Shown: positions 32,762-44,706 of the stretch, piece by piece
Numbering within the stretch: position 1 is the first letter of the stretch
Layout of the letters: the number at the start of each line of letters is the position of its first letter
Source: Tetracentron sinense
Taxonomy: Eukaryota > Streptophyta > Magnoliopsida > Trochodendrales > Trochodendraceae
Length of the DNA stretch: 64,000 nt
Direction of reading: 5' to 3'
Assembly: GCA_015143295.1 (NCBI GenBank)
Contig: CM026570.1
Location: forward strand, 27,535,250 to 27,599,249
Notes under the pieces: generated by a model
The model's input: only the letters and a program-made list of their open reading frames with translations
Told to the model about the DNA's origin: nothing
Databases searched by the model: none
Made by a program: the position numbers and the translations under genes

Positions 32762-33012
32762 GTTGGTCTTTTGGCTGGGGTTTTGGTTTATGTCCCCCCT
32801 ATGCTTTGTATTTGTTTGTTTAGGGAGGATTTGTCCCTCCTCTTTGGTTGGTCGTGGAGTAGGGGTAAGGTTTTATGTCCCCCCTACTCTTTGTTGGTCT
32901 TTTGTAGGGGTAAGGTTTATGTCCCCCCCACCCCCCATGATTTTAAATTTTTAATAAACAGGTAGGGGTTTGCCAAACCCCCCACTCCTTTTGAGTGGCT
33001 TTTTAAAAAAAA
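32762..33012 (+). repeat. LINE 3' UTR with three GGTTTATGTCCCCCC repeats, polyadenylation signal and A-run
   Basis: The phrase GGTTTTATGTCCCCCC(C)TA recurs three times (about 32783, 32871, 32915), two of them preceded by GTAGGGGTAA. AATAAA lies at 32952-32957. An inverted GGGGTTTG/CAAACCCC hairpin is at about 32965-32981. The A-run at 33005-33012 marks the end. Confidence 0.7.
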
Positions 33013-33898
33013 TCTTAATAGAATATTTAATATTTCTATAACAGTAATTAATTAAAGAAACAAAAACAGAAACTCACTGATTTCAGAATTTATAAAATAG
33101 TAGAATAGATTAAGTTGAGTAGAACTCTTTCCTTAAGACAGATTTCGTTCCTCGCACTAATGCTTACGAACTTTGGTCATCTATCTCCCAAGATAAAATA
33201 ATCTTTACACAGATAGAAGAAGCACTGCAATCTGGCTGTCCAGTGAACCAGAAACTATGTAAGTTCTCTCTCGGGGAACAAACACTATATATATGAGAAG
33301 GAGTAATGCAGAGATCGGAATTTTCTGTATTTTAAAACAACTGGAGGAGGACATTATTTAAAGGCAAATTCATGCCTTTTCAGAACAAGTGAAGACCTTT
33401 TTGGAACAGGTGAGACCGAACTGGTTCATCTAATTTGAACTGCCCAACAGTAACAATAACTTAATCAGAAAATTAATTTAAAAATTAAATAAATTTTCTC
33501 CAAAAAAATAAGCATAGACCATTTAAGCCCAAGCCCGGCCCAGTTCGGTGAGGTGCGAGGCGGGGCGGATCAGGGTGGGGCGGGGCAGCGGTGGCGCGCA
33601 AGCATGTTGTGGTGGTCCAACCGTAAAGCATGGAATCACCCATTCGCAAATTTGGCTGCCCAAGAGCCCAACATAAAGAGCTCATCCTTGCTTATTTATA
33701 CCACACAAAGGATTCATATTTATCCGATATGGGATTATTCATTGTTACCAACTACTCATTGTTCTCATGTTCAAATGACCCACTTTGAATACAATTTCTC
33801 ATTCACCTAATGACTTTGATTAACCAAATACATGAGATTATAGTTCACATTGAAGTGAACACATTCTCACTTGGTCCCACCAAAAAAGGTGTGTGGGA
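33013..33898 (-). repeat. C3 LTR-like sequence (Copia, minus orientation), with TATA box
   Basis: On the minus strand the segment next to the C3 pol fragment contains GGTATAAATAAGC (plus 33690-33702), a plausible TATA box about 200 bp into the segment. A GC-rich stretch and an AT-rich tail follow (around 33480-33600). The layout suits a Copia LTR. Its outer limits are not defined and no second copy is present in the window. The GC-rich patch is not a CpG island of a gene as far as I can see. Confidence 0.45.
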
Positions 33899-34878
33899 CC
33901 CACATAATTTATGCTCCAAAGATAGCAAAAAACTCATTCGAATGGATGTTACTCTCATCACTGGAGAATACGTATCCCTTGACCACAAGTCGTTGCCTTG
34001 TACTTGTTAATTGAACCATCTGCTTCATTTTCCTTTGAATATCTTATTTATATCCAAGAGTTTTACATCCTGATGGGAGATCAACCAACTCCCATGTATG
34101 ATTATGCAAAATAGATTCAATGTCACTGTTCATAGCCTTTTTCCATAAAAGAGCTCAGGACTTGACATAGCTTCCTTAAAAGTTTGAGGCTCATTTTCTA
34201 ACAAAAATGTTAGAAAATCTGCACCAAAATTTTTGACTTTTTTAGCACGTTTGCTATGTCTAGGTTCTTCATTATTTCCTTCGAGGTCTTGATTACTACT
34301 CATAGTAGTATTCCTAGTTCTTTAACAAACTAGACTCTTGTCCAGATTTATAGATGAAATATATTTTCAAAGAATACGCATTCCTTGATTCCATAGTAGT
34401 ATTTACATGCATATCAGGATTATCAGATTTGTGAATTAGGAATCGATATGCACTACTATTATTTGCATACCAATGAATATGCAGTCAACAGTTTTAGGTC
34501 CTATCTTAGTCGTTTAGGACTAGTAATGGCCACTTTAGCCAAACACCCCCTAGCTTTTAAGTATTTGAAAGTAGGTGATCTACCTTTCCATATTCATAAG
34601 GTGTTTTGTTGATTACCTTTTGGGGTATCTTATTTAGAATCTAATTTGCAGAGAATTGCTTCCCCTCACAAATTCTAAGGTAATCCTAAACTAATCAACA
34701 TAAGCATTCATCATTTTTTTTAAAGTTCTATTTTTCCATCAGCATACCATTTTGCTGAGGTGAGTGTTTTTTGGTGTATGGTATCATGTCTGAACAAAAG
34801 CAGAGGCCAAAAGGTGCTCCATATTCACCATCTCTATCACTTCTTATAACCTTTGATTTTTCTACTATGTTGATTTTC
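33899..34878 (-). pseudogene. pol: C3: Ty1/Copia pol fragment (integrase core to RT start), fossil
   Basis: Minus-strand stretches in order: KVIRSDRDGEYGAPF and HSPQQNGMLMEK (integrase core), VINKTPYEYG, SAYRFLIHK (integrase C-terminal part), ALLWKKAMNSDIESILHNHTWELVDLP (linker entering RT), VQLTSTRQRLVVKGY-like RT start. Typical Ty1/Copia order. Cut by a Gypsy LTR (G4) at 34879. Heavily broken; much of pol is missing. Confidence 0.75.
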
Positions 34879-35904
34879 TGTAGAGACCCGAATCTTTTTC
34901 ATGTTTTTATTGCATTTCATTAGGGGTATTATAGTCCTTGTGATGTTTTAATGTTTATTGTATTGTATCTCTAATGGGTATAGTGTGATTAGGTTTAATC
35001 AAACTTCTAGTTCAGGAATGTCTAAATATCACACTCTAGAACTTTAGTAAGCTCTAGTTTTGGCACCGTTTATTGGAATTCGAGTGATTCTTGAACCATT
35101 AGAAAGGTATTGGAACCCTCTTCGAAGTTCATGTTTAATGTTTTTCGCTTATTTTGAGTTTAAGCCAAGTCAATGGTGAGGTGTTTATCTTAATATGGGA
35201 TTGCAGATCAGTCAACTTTAGGGACAATTTAGTCTATTTTTAAGTGGAATTTAAAAATTCCTAAATGTCCAGAAATGTTCGTGTTTCAAAAAAGAGACAA
35301 ATCCAACCCAATTTGAATCGTCGAAATCCGACGAAACGAGTCAAAAGTTATGCTAAACATAGCCGATGGGTCAGAAAACTAGCACAGAGCACTGATCGCA
35401 GGTCTCATAAGAAATAGCGATCGATCGCTATCTATCGACTGTGCCAAAATTTTGTAATGGGAAACCTTTTCAGAGAGTGCTTTTCTGACCGAATCGCACC
35501 CGGTCAAGAGCACCGATGCGACCATGCGGATTGAAACTGCGATCGATCGTTCATAACCGAGCGCTAACATGCAGATGCGCTCGGAGCTCTTTTCGTGATT
35601 TTACGAAATTTTAGTATGGGTGTCGTTCTTGGTCTTTTAGTTCTCTAGACGCTGATCAAAAGCTACAAATAAGGAGGGGGTCCTACGCGAAATATTACAA
35701 TACTCACTATTTCTAACCTATATTTGGCAAAGGGGAGAAAACCTAGGGTTTGAGGAGAGGGTATGCTTGGAGAAGAAGAGTTGCTAGATAGATTGAGAGG
35801 AAAGCTTGGAGATCTCCTCTAAAGCTTCTCTAATCTCACTCTGGTAGTGCGTTTTGAAATCCAAGGGAAGGATTCTTAAGCGGGTCGATATACTATCCTA
35901 ATGA
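34879..35904 (+). repeat. G4: Gypsy LTR (plus orientation), truncated by the assembly gap
   Basis: Starts TGTAGAGACCCGAATC, the same start as the G2 LTR, directly after C3 integrase. It shares with the G1 LTR the block TTGAATCGTCGAAATCCGACGA (about 35315-35336), then a decayed palindrome module (35391-35569), a TATA-like ACAAATAAGG near 35666, and a leader with AGGGTTTGAGGAGAGGG. It runs into the Ns, so no element body can be tied to it. A relative of G1. Confidence 0.75.
35391..35569 (+). promoter_or_regulatory. Decayed palindrome module in G4 U3
   Basis: Five to six sites related to ACCGATCGATCGGT remain (for example AGCGATCGATCGCT at 35416-35429, ACCGATGCGACC at about 35511, TGCGATCGATCGTT at about 35538). 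They flank a spacer that still reads CTATCGACTG...TTGTAATGGGAAA...CAGAGAGTG, equivalent to the G1 and Sirevirus spacer. Clearly the same module in an older state. Confidence 0.7.
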
Positions 35905-36004
35905 NNNNNNNNNNNNNNNNNNNNNNNNNNNNNNNNNNNNNNNNNNNNNNNNNNNNNNNNNNNNNNNNNNNNNNNNNNNNNNNNNNNNNNNNNNNNNNNN
36001 NNNN
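35905..36004. other. Assembly gap, exactly 100 N
   Basis: A run of 100 Ns, the conventional length for a gap of unknown size. Elements on its two sides should not be assumed to be adjacent in the genome. Confidence 1.
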
Positions 36005-36702
36005 TCTAAACCACCGCATCAATCAGGGGGGGGTATAATGCGCATTTTGCATAAATTGTATTAAGTTTTTTCATCTTATTGGCGTTACAACACCCTTGCC
36101 TTAAGGTTGCCCCGAGCCTTTAAGGTTCATACGCCCTAAGTCAGACATTTGAAGAAAGGGAGAGAAGAGAAAGATAGGTTTTCACCTAGTGTTCATCTTG
36201 AGCAAAAATCAAGAGTTTTTAACTCCTTGATCCACTCACAAAGCCTTGGATTCTTAAAATCCAAGGCAAAGCACTGAAGGACTCGCGCCGTTTACCCAAG
36301 GTAGGCAGCGTCTCCCCTACTTTTAAGGGTTTTTCCTCTCACTTCTTAAGGTAATACACACTACTAAATCCTTAGCAATACCTAGGTATGCTAAACCAAG
36401 ATGTGTTAATCTTGTCTTCTTTCCTTTTTCCTTTGAGATGCACTATTTTCTCTAATATAATAGAGAATGTAAATGGTGGGATGTATGAATGTAGGAATGG
36501 GTGAGGCATTGATGCCGTTTGAATTTTTTGATGTGTGTAAATAACATGGTGGAGGACATTCACAAATAAAAATATAAACCATGATGTTTGTATGAAATAT
36601 AGCTCGAAAATTGACTTACATTACTAAATGGTTCAATGTCAAGTGTTTGAGAAACGCCTAAATTAAGAAATTAATTGGATTTTAATGAAGATATGAAGTA
36701 GG
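36005..36702. other. Unassigned LTR-like stretch right of the gap
   Basis: About 700 bp without recognisable protein. A GA-rich segment (about 36155-36180), a GCCTTGGATT/AATCCAAGGC hairpin at 36242-36268, and AATATAATAGAG-type AT-rich sequence suggest the transcribed half of a Gypsy LTR. No match to the missing 301 bp of the G2 3' LTR was found. Quality may be poor next to the gap. Confidence 0.35.
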
Positions 36703-37945
36703 TGTAATCCTCAATCGTTTTTGCAAATTGATCATAGATGGTCAGTTTGAGTTCGAGTCGTCGAGTCATGTTTAACTGTCAGAAGAGAAGAGCACGCTTA
36801 AAAAGTTGAAGAACGGAAGGAAAAAGCTTCTACTTCCGGATCTAGACAGGGTAATGGACTTAGAGACCCTACCTAGGTTGATTTGACTTAGATAACCCTA
36901 AAAATACCTAGAGGATATTTTAAGCCTACCAAAGTTTATTTTGATCTTAGTTGAATCAATTTCAAAATAAATGAAAATGATTTGGCAAAAATTCTGTCCC
37001 CAACCGATCGCTCGTTATTTGAGACCGATCTGATCGGTGGCCTACCGAGCGATCGTGGGCTATCGACTGGACCAAATATTTGTATGGGGAAATTTTCCAG
37101 AGAGGTGATTTAGAACCGACCGATCGGTCATGAGCACCGATCGATCGTCCCCCGTAAAAAGAATTTTTTTTTTTCTGGAGTTCGTGTTTTTAACCCATAT
37201 AACAACTTTTTGAAGCAGACTAATTCTTGTCTTTTGATATTTTTTTGAAAGAGTAAGAGGTCTGAGAAACTCTTCTGGTTTTTCTTATTGCTTTTATTAG
37301 ACTTGGTTGATCCCCCCTCTTTCTAAGATCCTAAGACTGCCAGTATAGATCAACTCTTTGTCTGCATTGTGTGATCTCAGATCTGTATTAAGCCCTCTAG
37401 GGTTTGAAAATTTACTACATTGATTCACAACCCTACACCTTGTGTGTGTGTCCGGTGTTTGATCCGGAGCCTTGCTGAAGGAATCGGATCGTGTGTGATT
37501 GTTGGGGGGGAGTGACTTCCGCGTTGAAAAATTTGGTCCGGTGTGGAACGAAGCTGTTCAGGCCGGGAGTCGAAAACCTGCCTGGGGCTTTTTCGTGGAA
37601 TCCTAGCAAGAATGTTAAGGAATGTCTAACCTCAGGGAACAGTAGTTTGGTTTTGGTCAAGTCTTGTCTTGTACTTGAATCTTTTCTTTGATTAGTGAAG
37701 TTATTGGCTGGAACTAATTCGGTCCCGTGGTTTTTTTCCCTGGTTCAGGGTTGCCACGTAAAAAAATCTTCTGTTGTTTGATGGGTTGTGTATTGGTTCT
37801 GATTGATATTAATCAATTTGATTTCGAAACAATATGTTATCATTGAAAATATTCAACCATATTGGTATTGAAATTATTATGATAGGACCTATTTCACCCC
37901 CCCTTTCTTAGGTCTTAGAGATCATTTGACGGGATATAAATTTCA
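36703..37945 (+). repeat. Sirevirus 5' LTR (about 1.24 kb, noisy)
   Basis: Aligns along its whole length with the 3' LTR at 46853-48080 but with many one- and two-base length differences, often in homopolymer runs. It has fewer palindrome units (three plus two) than the 3' LTR (three plus four). Start TGTAATCC, end ATAAATTTCA. Confidence 0.8.
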
Positions 37946-37960
37946 ATGGTTATCTCTCCA
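37946..37960 (+). other. Sirevirus primer-binding site, degenerate
   Basis: TGGTTATCTCTCC directly after the LTR end, in the position of the usual TGGTATCAGAGC. The mismatch may reflect the low sequence quality of this stretch. Confidence 0.45.
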
Positions 37961-37989
37961 ATAGCTTGTTCACTGATAAGGATAATCCC

Positions 37990-40329
37990 TTTAAAAGGCG
38001 TGGTGTGATCCTGTATTAAAACAACTCTGTTTGATGTTTTCTATGAGGGTTACTATTTAAGACTGATAGGAGGTCGTCTCCGGTACCATCACTTTTTGAT
38101 TGGATAACATAATTAGGCTACTTGGAATAGCTTAGGAATGAGACCTTTCCTCAAATTCTATAACGACGACTGCCCGGATGAATTTGGATGTCTATACAGA
38201 TCAGGTTTGTTGGGACTTTACGGCCCAATAAAAATGTTTTAGGTGATTTGGACTGTCTGTCAAATTCTATTTATTGAGGAACTGGGGACAGAAGGAGGAG
38301 GAGAAGAGAGATTCAATGTGGATGGGAAAACTCTAAAGGTCTCAATGCTATTCTTTTACTGGCAGGTTCATAGTGAGGGATCATTCAGTGGGACGGGGGA
38401 ATTTCCTTCATGTGAAAACAGCCAAAGGAGTCTTGGGACATTCTTGAAATTATTTACCAATGGAGGGTATTTTTCTTATCCCACTGGTTGCAAAATCTCA
38501 AAACTCCAAATGTTTAACCACCAAATTTGAAAATTTTTTTTTAACATGTGAAAATGTTGACAATGGGGGACACTTTTGATGAATTTCTATGGCAAAATAT
38601 TAGTGACATTTGTCAAACTTACGGTGCTAGTTTCAATTTTAGGTGAGAAACATATCTGAGTCCAAAATAGTTAGAAAAGTCCTTAGATCTCTCCCAAGAG
38701 ATTTCAAACAACTACAAGTCCCTGCAATCGAAGGAGATCCGTAAAACTATTCATATGTTGACTCTCTGAAAATTCGTGAGGAATTGGTTGGATCACTCCA
38801 AACCTTTTTATGAACTCAATCTACGTCCATCCAAGAAGAATACATCTTTAGCCTTGAAAACCATCAAGGGAAAAACTTTGGATGAGGATGGGACAGTGAT
38901 GGAGATATGAATGAGGAAGAAATGGCTCTTTTTCGTTAAAAAATTTCGAAAATTTTTTAGAACGAAAAAGAGATTTAATCCCAAACTGGGAGGAAAAATC
39001 TTTTGAGAAGTCAAAAGTCTAAGCCCTGGGGGAAAACAAGAAAATTCAAGAAGTGGCAACAAGAAATCCCAAGGTGTTCAATGTTATGAATGTCATGGCT
39101 TCGATCATATTTCACCGAAATGTCCTAACAAGAAAGAAGAGTAAGGGCAAGGTGATGAATGCCTGTTTGGGGATGACAGTGATTCCGAGGCATGAAAGAG
39201 AGTCTGACAGTTCATCTTCACGTGAAGATCTGGAAATCATACGGCTTTCACTGTTTCCCTTTCTGGAATACTTGAGACTACCTCTGCGGTTGATGAAAAG
39301 GATAGAAGTGATGAGAGTATTCATACTGAGTTCTAGTGATGACTTACAGAAGAGTTCAAACTGACTCTGAAAGTGATGAAGATTTGAAAACAACTTATGA
39401 TAAGTTGGTATGCTGAAAGTTGGAAACTGACTAAAACAAAAATCTCTCTGAGCAAAAACTCAAACTTATTCAAAAATGAAAGAGATATCTGTAAACTAGT
39501 AGCAGAAGAGAAGAGTGCACTAGTTAGTCAGTTGGAAAATGAAAAAGAAGCATTTGTTATAAAGTTCAATGTCTTTTGGAAGAGAATGTCTCATTGAATA
39601 ATGTGGTCAGAAAATTAGAAGTTGAAAGAGACACTTCCATGAAAGAAATTGAAGAGTTAGAACTCTGCAAATGGAGCTGGAAACTTTTAAAGTCTCTCTT
39701 GTTGATAAGGTGAAATTTCTTGAAAAAGAATACCAAATTGCCCTTAAAGACAAGACTGACTTGATTAGAAGGTCTATACTCTTGAAAAAGAAGTAAGAAT
39801 GTTTGGTAACACTAGCTGCCTAGATGAATTAGTTAGAAAGTATGGATCAAATTCGAGTAGATCTGGAATAGGACATGTTGACACACCAGCCGGTCCTTTA
39901 GCTGTTGGTACAATGGCTAGTGCAGTGTTTGAGCCAATACATTCTGAACCTAAAGAAAATTTACCTTCTACATCAAGTACTAAGGCTTATACAAATTTTG
40001 TAAAGCCTAGAAATACAGCTCCTAGAGTGAATGCTTTAAGGAATCAAATTCCTGTTAGAAGAAATCCTCCTCCTCTACCAAGATTCATACCCACATGTCA
40101 TTTTTGTGGTGTGAGAGGTCACATTCGACCAAATTGTTATGCATTTAGGAGAGCTCCCCGAAATGGTTCATGGAACCAAAATCAATGTCAAGGGACTCTT
40201 CAAAGGCAGATTCAGGTTCTAGCTGAAAAATCTAGAATGTTGAGCGATGATGTTAATAGAATTGCTCAATCTCTAGAACAAGAACTGGTCAATTTATTCC
40301 AAATGATTATTCAAGAGGAAATAATTTGA
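37990..40329 (+). pseudogene. gag: Sirevirus gag region, broken
   Basis: Family stretches in order: PPLFYEGYY-like start, KIREELVGSLQTF, ALKTIKGK-type Lys-rich segment, EEEMALFRKKFRKFF (very typical of SIRE gag), a first CCHC knuckle (CYECHGFDHISPKC type near 39080-39120), and a second knuckle CHFCGVRGHIRPNCY at about 40097-40141 in a clean frame (39799-40329). Many frame interruptions before about 39.8 kb, in the noisy stretch. Gag forms the particle. Confidence 0.7.
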
Positions 40330-40467
40330 TTTATCAAAAACTAGAACTGAACAAAACAGAAAAAGGTCAAGGAGGACAAAAAGGAAAAAGGTCTCTACTA
40401 CACAGATTAATGATCAAAGATCTAAACAAAGTTTAAAGACTGTGTATGTAAGAAAGGAAGACCTTAA

Positions 40468-43400
40468 GTGCTTTGTCATTCATACTGCCTTGAAAGCCCA
40501 AACACAGAAATGTGGTACTTAGACAGTGGGTGTTCTCGGCATATGACAGGTAACAAGTCCTTATTTATTCAATTTGAGGACTGTCCTGATGGGACTGTTA
40601 CTTTTGGTGACGGAAGCAAGTCTTTAGTCAAAGGAAAGGGTATCATCGATTCACCAGGCATACCTAAATTGAAAGATGCCTTGTTAGTTGAAGGACTGAA
40701 AGCTAATTTAATTAGCATAAGTCAACTATGTGATGATAATCATGCTGTGCACTTTACCCAAAATAAATGCTTAGTCATTAATGGTAAAGGTAAGTGTGTT
40801 CTAGAAGGATTGAGAACCACTGACAATTGCTACGGCTTAACTCCCAGTCCTATTCCCTCAAATGTTTGTTATAAGACTAAATTGAGGAGGTTGATTTGTG
40901 GCACCGAAGACTAGGTCATATGAACTTCAAAGACCTAAGTAAAATCTCTAAGCAAGAGCTTGTGAGAGGTGTTCCCAAACTAGGAAAGCCTTCTACTACT
41001 GTGTGTGGCCATGCCAAATTGGTAAACAAATTAGAACCCCACATAAGAAGACTTCAAGTATTGCTACTTCATATCCACTGGAATTAATTCATATGGACCT
41101 TATGGGTCCTACAAGAACTGAAAGTCTAGGTGGAAAGCGATACATCCTAGTCATGGTTGATGATTTCTCAAGAATGTCATGGGTGGCATTTATAAGAGAG
41201 AAATTCGATGCTTTTGACAATTTCAAAAGTATTTGCCTGAAAATTCAAAATGAGAAAAGATGCCCAATCACTCGAATTCGAAGTGATCATGGAAAGGAGT
41301 TTGAAAACTCTAAGTACAACGACTTTTGTGATGAGTCGGGTATCAAACATGAATTTTCTGCACCTATTACACCTCAGCAGAATGGTGTAGTAGAGAGGAA
41401 GAACAGGGTTCTCCAAGAGATGGCTAGAGTTATGCTTCATAGCAACAATCTAGCTTCTCATTTCTGGGCTGAGGCAGTTAACACTGCTTGCTATATAGTT
41501 AATAGAGTTTTTGTAAGACCTGGAACAAGGAAAACCCCATATGAGTTATGGAATAACAAGAAACCTAGTGTCAAGTACTTTCGAGAATTCGGAAGTAAAT
41601 GCTATATCCTTAAGGATAGAGAGCAACTGGGAAAATTTGAATCCCGGAGTGATGAAGGGATATTTCTTGGATATTCCACCAACAGTAGAGCTTATCGAGT
41701 GTATAACTTGAGAACCTCTACAATTATGGAGTCCATAAATGTAGTTGTGGATGACTCCGGTGTTGAAATGTGCAACGTGAGGATGATGAAAGTGCTGAAA
41801 ATGTAAATGTTGAAATTATTTCAACACCACCTATTGATAAGCAAACATCTCCATCAAAACCTACACATCCTAGGGTCATGAGTCCTCACACCCCCACTGA
41901 TATAATTGGTGATGTTGAAAGTGGAGTGAGAACGAGGAAACAAATTGAAAATGAAGTTAGCTACATTTGCTATACTTCATCTTTTGAACCCAAGAATGTA
42001 ACTGAAGCTCTTGCAGATGATAATTGGATAAATGCAATGCAAGAAGAGTTACTTCAGTTTACTAGGAATGATGTTTGGTATTTAGTACCTAGGCCTAACA
42101 ATACAAATGTGATAGGTACCAAATAGATTTTCAAGAACAAATCTGATGAAAAAGGTACTATCATAAGAAATAAGGCTAGGTTAGTTGCACAAGGATACAC
42201 CCAAATTGAAGGTATTGACTTCGATGAAACTTTTGCTCCTGTAGCCAGGCTAGAATCAATAAGAATTCTTCTAGCTGTGGCTTGCCATATGAAATTCAAA
42301 CTTTTTCAAATGGATGTTAAGAGTGCCTTTCTGAATGGCATTCTACATGAAGAAGTCTATGTGGAACAACCAAAAGGGTTTGAAGATCCACATCACCTTG
42401 ATCAGTTTATCGACTAAAAAGGGCCCTCTATGGTTTAAAGCAAGCTCCAAGAGCTTGGTATGAGAGGCTGACTACTTATCTCTTGGAAAACGGATTTTCG
42501 AGAGGGGGAGTAGACAGAACCCTTTTCATAAAGAATGTAAAAGGTGATATTGTCATCGCCCAGATATATGTTGATGACATAGTATTTGGTTCCACATTAG
42601 ACTTACATGCTCATTCATTTGCTGAACAAATGAAAAATGAATTTGAAATGAGCATGGTTGGTGAGCTAAGTTTCTTCATTGGTCTTCAGATCAAGCAATT
42701 GGATTCTGGGATCTCAGTATCTCAAATCAAATATGCAAAAAATCTAGTGAAGAAATTTGGAATGAGTTCTGCTAAGCATGCTAGGACTCCTATGAGTACT
42801 ACTATAAAGCTTAGTAAAGATACTTCAGGGAAGGATGTCGATCAGACTAATTATAGAAGCATGATTGGTAGTTTGCTCTACCTAACTGCTACTAGACCCG
42901 ACATAGCCTTTAGTGTTGGAGCATGTGCCCGTTATCAAGCAAATCCCAAAGAGTCTCACTTAGTTGCTGTCAAGCGTATCATTCGCTATGTGAGTGGAAC
43001 TATGTCCTTAGGACTCTGGTATTCTTTCGATACCAATGTCATTGTCGTGGGGTATTCCGATGCTGATTGGGCTGGAAATACTGATGATAGGAAGAGCACC
43101 TCCGGCGGGTGTTTCTATATTGGAAACTGCTTAGTTGCTTGGCTTAGCAAAAAGCAGAATTCCATTTCTTTGTCTACAGCCGAGGCTGAGTATATAGCAG
43201 CTGGTAGTTGTTGCACCCAACTTCTGTGGATGAAACAGATGTTGAAGGATTATGGGATTGATCAAAGCACTATGATTGTGTATTGTGATAACACAAGTGC
43301 AATCAATATCTCCAAAAATCCCGTACAACACTCTCGCACAAAGCATATAGACATTAGGCATCATTTCATCCGTGATCTTGTTGAGCAAAAAGTTGTGTCT

Positions 43401-43511
43401 ATTGAGTATGTCCAAACAGAGAATCAATATGCGGACATTCTCACAAAACCTTTAGATTCCCTTAGGTTTGAACTCCTTAGGAAATCCATCGGTTTGTGTG
43501 GAGTTGAGTAA
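40468..43511 (+). pseudogene. pol: Sirevirus pol (protease, integrase, RT, RNase H)
   Basis: Protease near the start (MWYLDSGCSRHMTGN). Integrase: WHRRLGHMNFKDL, then core with [89 protein letters not shown] near 42566. RNase H: YSDADWAGNTDDRKSTSGG, LSTAEAEYIAA, KHIDIRHHFIRDLV, ending at 43511. Ty1/Copia order; the last 342 residues (42483-43511) are one open frame. A few breaks earlier. The family enzymes copy RNA into cDNA and insert it into the genome. Confidence 0.92.
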
Positions 43512-44701
43512 TGGTGTACTTGTTTCATAGCCTATGTGTTCTTCATGTTCTATTTATGTCATAGAGCTAAATTTTTTATGTAATAAAAATCCAAAAACAT
43601 TAAAAAACAAATTTTAAAAAAAAAAAAAAAAATTACAAAAAATAATAATAATAATGTGTATGTATGACCTTATTTGTCCTATCTTTTTGCTTAATGTTAT
43701 TTCCTTGAAATCATATTTAACTATATAATCCAAGGATAAATATTTCATAGGATTGAATAATATAGGATAGATCAATTGTTGGTTCGATCTTGTGATTGAA
43801 TTTGGTCATGCTAATTAACCTCAATTAGAGTTGAGCATACAATTATGTTCTAATTTGCACATGCACTCTGACTGATTCTTTAAATGGTTTTAGTTCCTAT
43901 TTAAAGGTTCTGATATTATACCATATGGTTCCCTAGATTAATCAAATCTAGAATAACCAATGTCATAAAAAATTCCATAAGGTGAGCCCCCTAGATATAA
44001 AAATTATTGACATGGAAAGGACTACCTGTGAGTTTGTGTGATAGCTACTAGTGAATGCAAACAGTGAGTAATGGCTACCTAGACAAACAGTAGGTATCTA
44101 TATGGATTGCTAGTGTGAAAGCCCCTACTGTCATTAGAAAGAGCTACCTTCTCACTTGAGTGAAAGTCACCAGTGTACTAAAAACTATATATGTGTACTC
44201 CAAAAAGAATTTTCAGAATGAGTACAATTTGACTAAAAAAGAAATGAAATAAATTTGTTAGTCAAATTTGGGGTAAAAATTGCTCATCAGATAAATATGG
44301 AGGATTATTGGTTTTAAATCTAGTTTTTGAAAATTTTAGAGTCCCATTTGACATATAATGTCAAAATCAAGATTAAGAAAAGAAACCAATTCAAAGAGTC
44401 AAGTAATGAATTTTGATTTCATACTCACATTACTTCTAATTGTATCTTGACTCTGATTATGAATTTGATGCAAATACCATATTTAATCACCGGTGAAAAT
44501 CAATTAATGTTTACATAATCCTTGTTTATGTCTATACTTGATATATCAATTCTTGGGTGATTATTATTTATGATTTTTATGAAATCACATGTTGCATATT
44601 TTTTGGTCAATTGGTCATTTTGAGGTGAAAATGAATTTTCAATGTTCCATTGGTTGAGGGGGAGAAAAGATTTTAATTGTAAAATTTTTAAAAAAATTTT
44701 C
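43512..44701 (+). other. Sirevirus non-coding region between pol and extra ORF
   Basis: About 1.2 kb, AT-rich, with an A-run at about 43617-43632 and a purine tract GAGGGGGAGAAAAGA at 44656-44670. No domain seen. The right end holds the two-site palindrome promoter-like block. Confidence 0.6.
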
Positions 44702-44706
44702 AGACC

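Larger units (their letters stand above)
26900..33012 (+). mobile_element. LINE, plant L1 clade, near full length but inactive
   Basis: Two overlapping frames: ORF1 (26986-28637, DUF4283 plus zinc knuckle) and ORF2 (28630-32761, endonuclease, RT, zf-RVT, RNase H). A 3' UTR with AATAAA (32952-32957) and a short A-run (33005-33012) follow. The 5' limit is taken just before the ORF1 ATG and is approximate. I could not find a convincing target duplication. ORF1 has at least five in-frame stops and one frame change; ORF2 has at least four frame changes and several stops, so the element is dead. It lies downstream of the T2 fossil. Confidence 0.85.

Noticed and set aside
33480-33610. GC-rich patch as promoter CpG island of a host gene
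   Set aside because: It lies inside a Copia LTR-like segment and no host gene follows on either strand.
38243-38530. A separate 95-residue protein at the left of the Sirevirus
   Set aside because: It lies in the gag zone of the noisy stretch and is most likely an out-of-frame reading.
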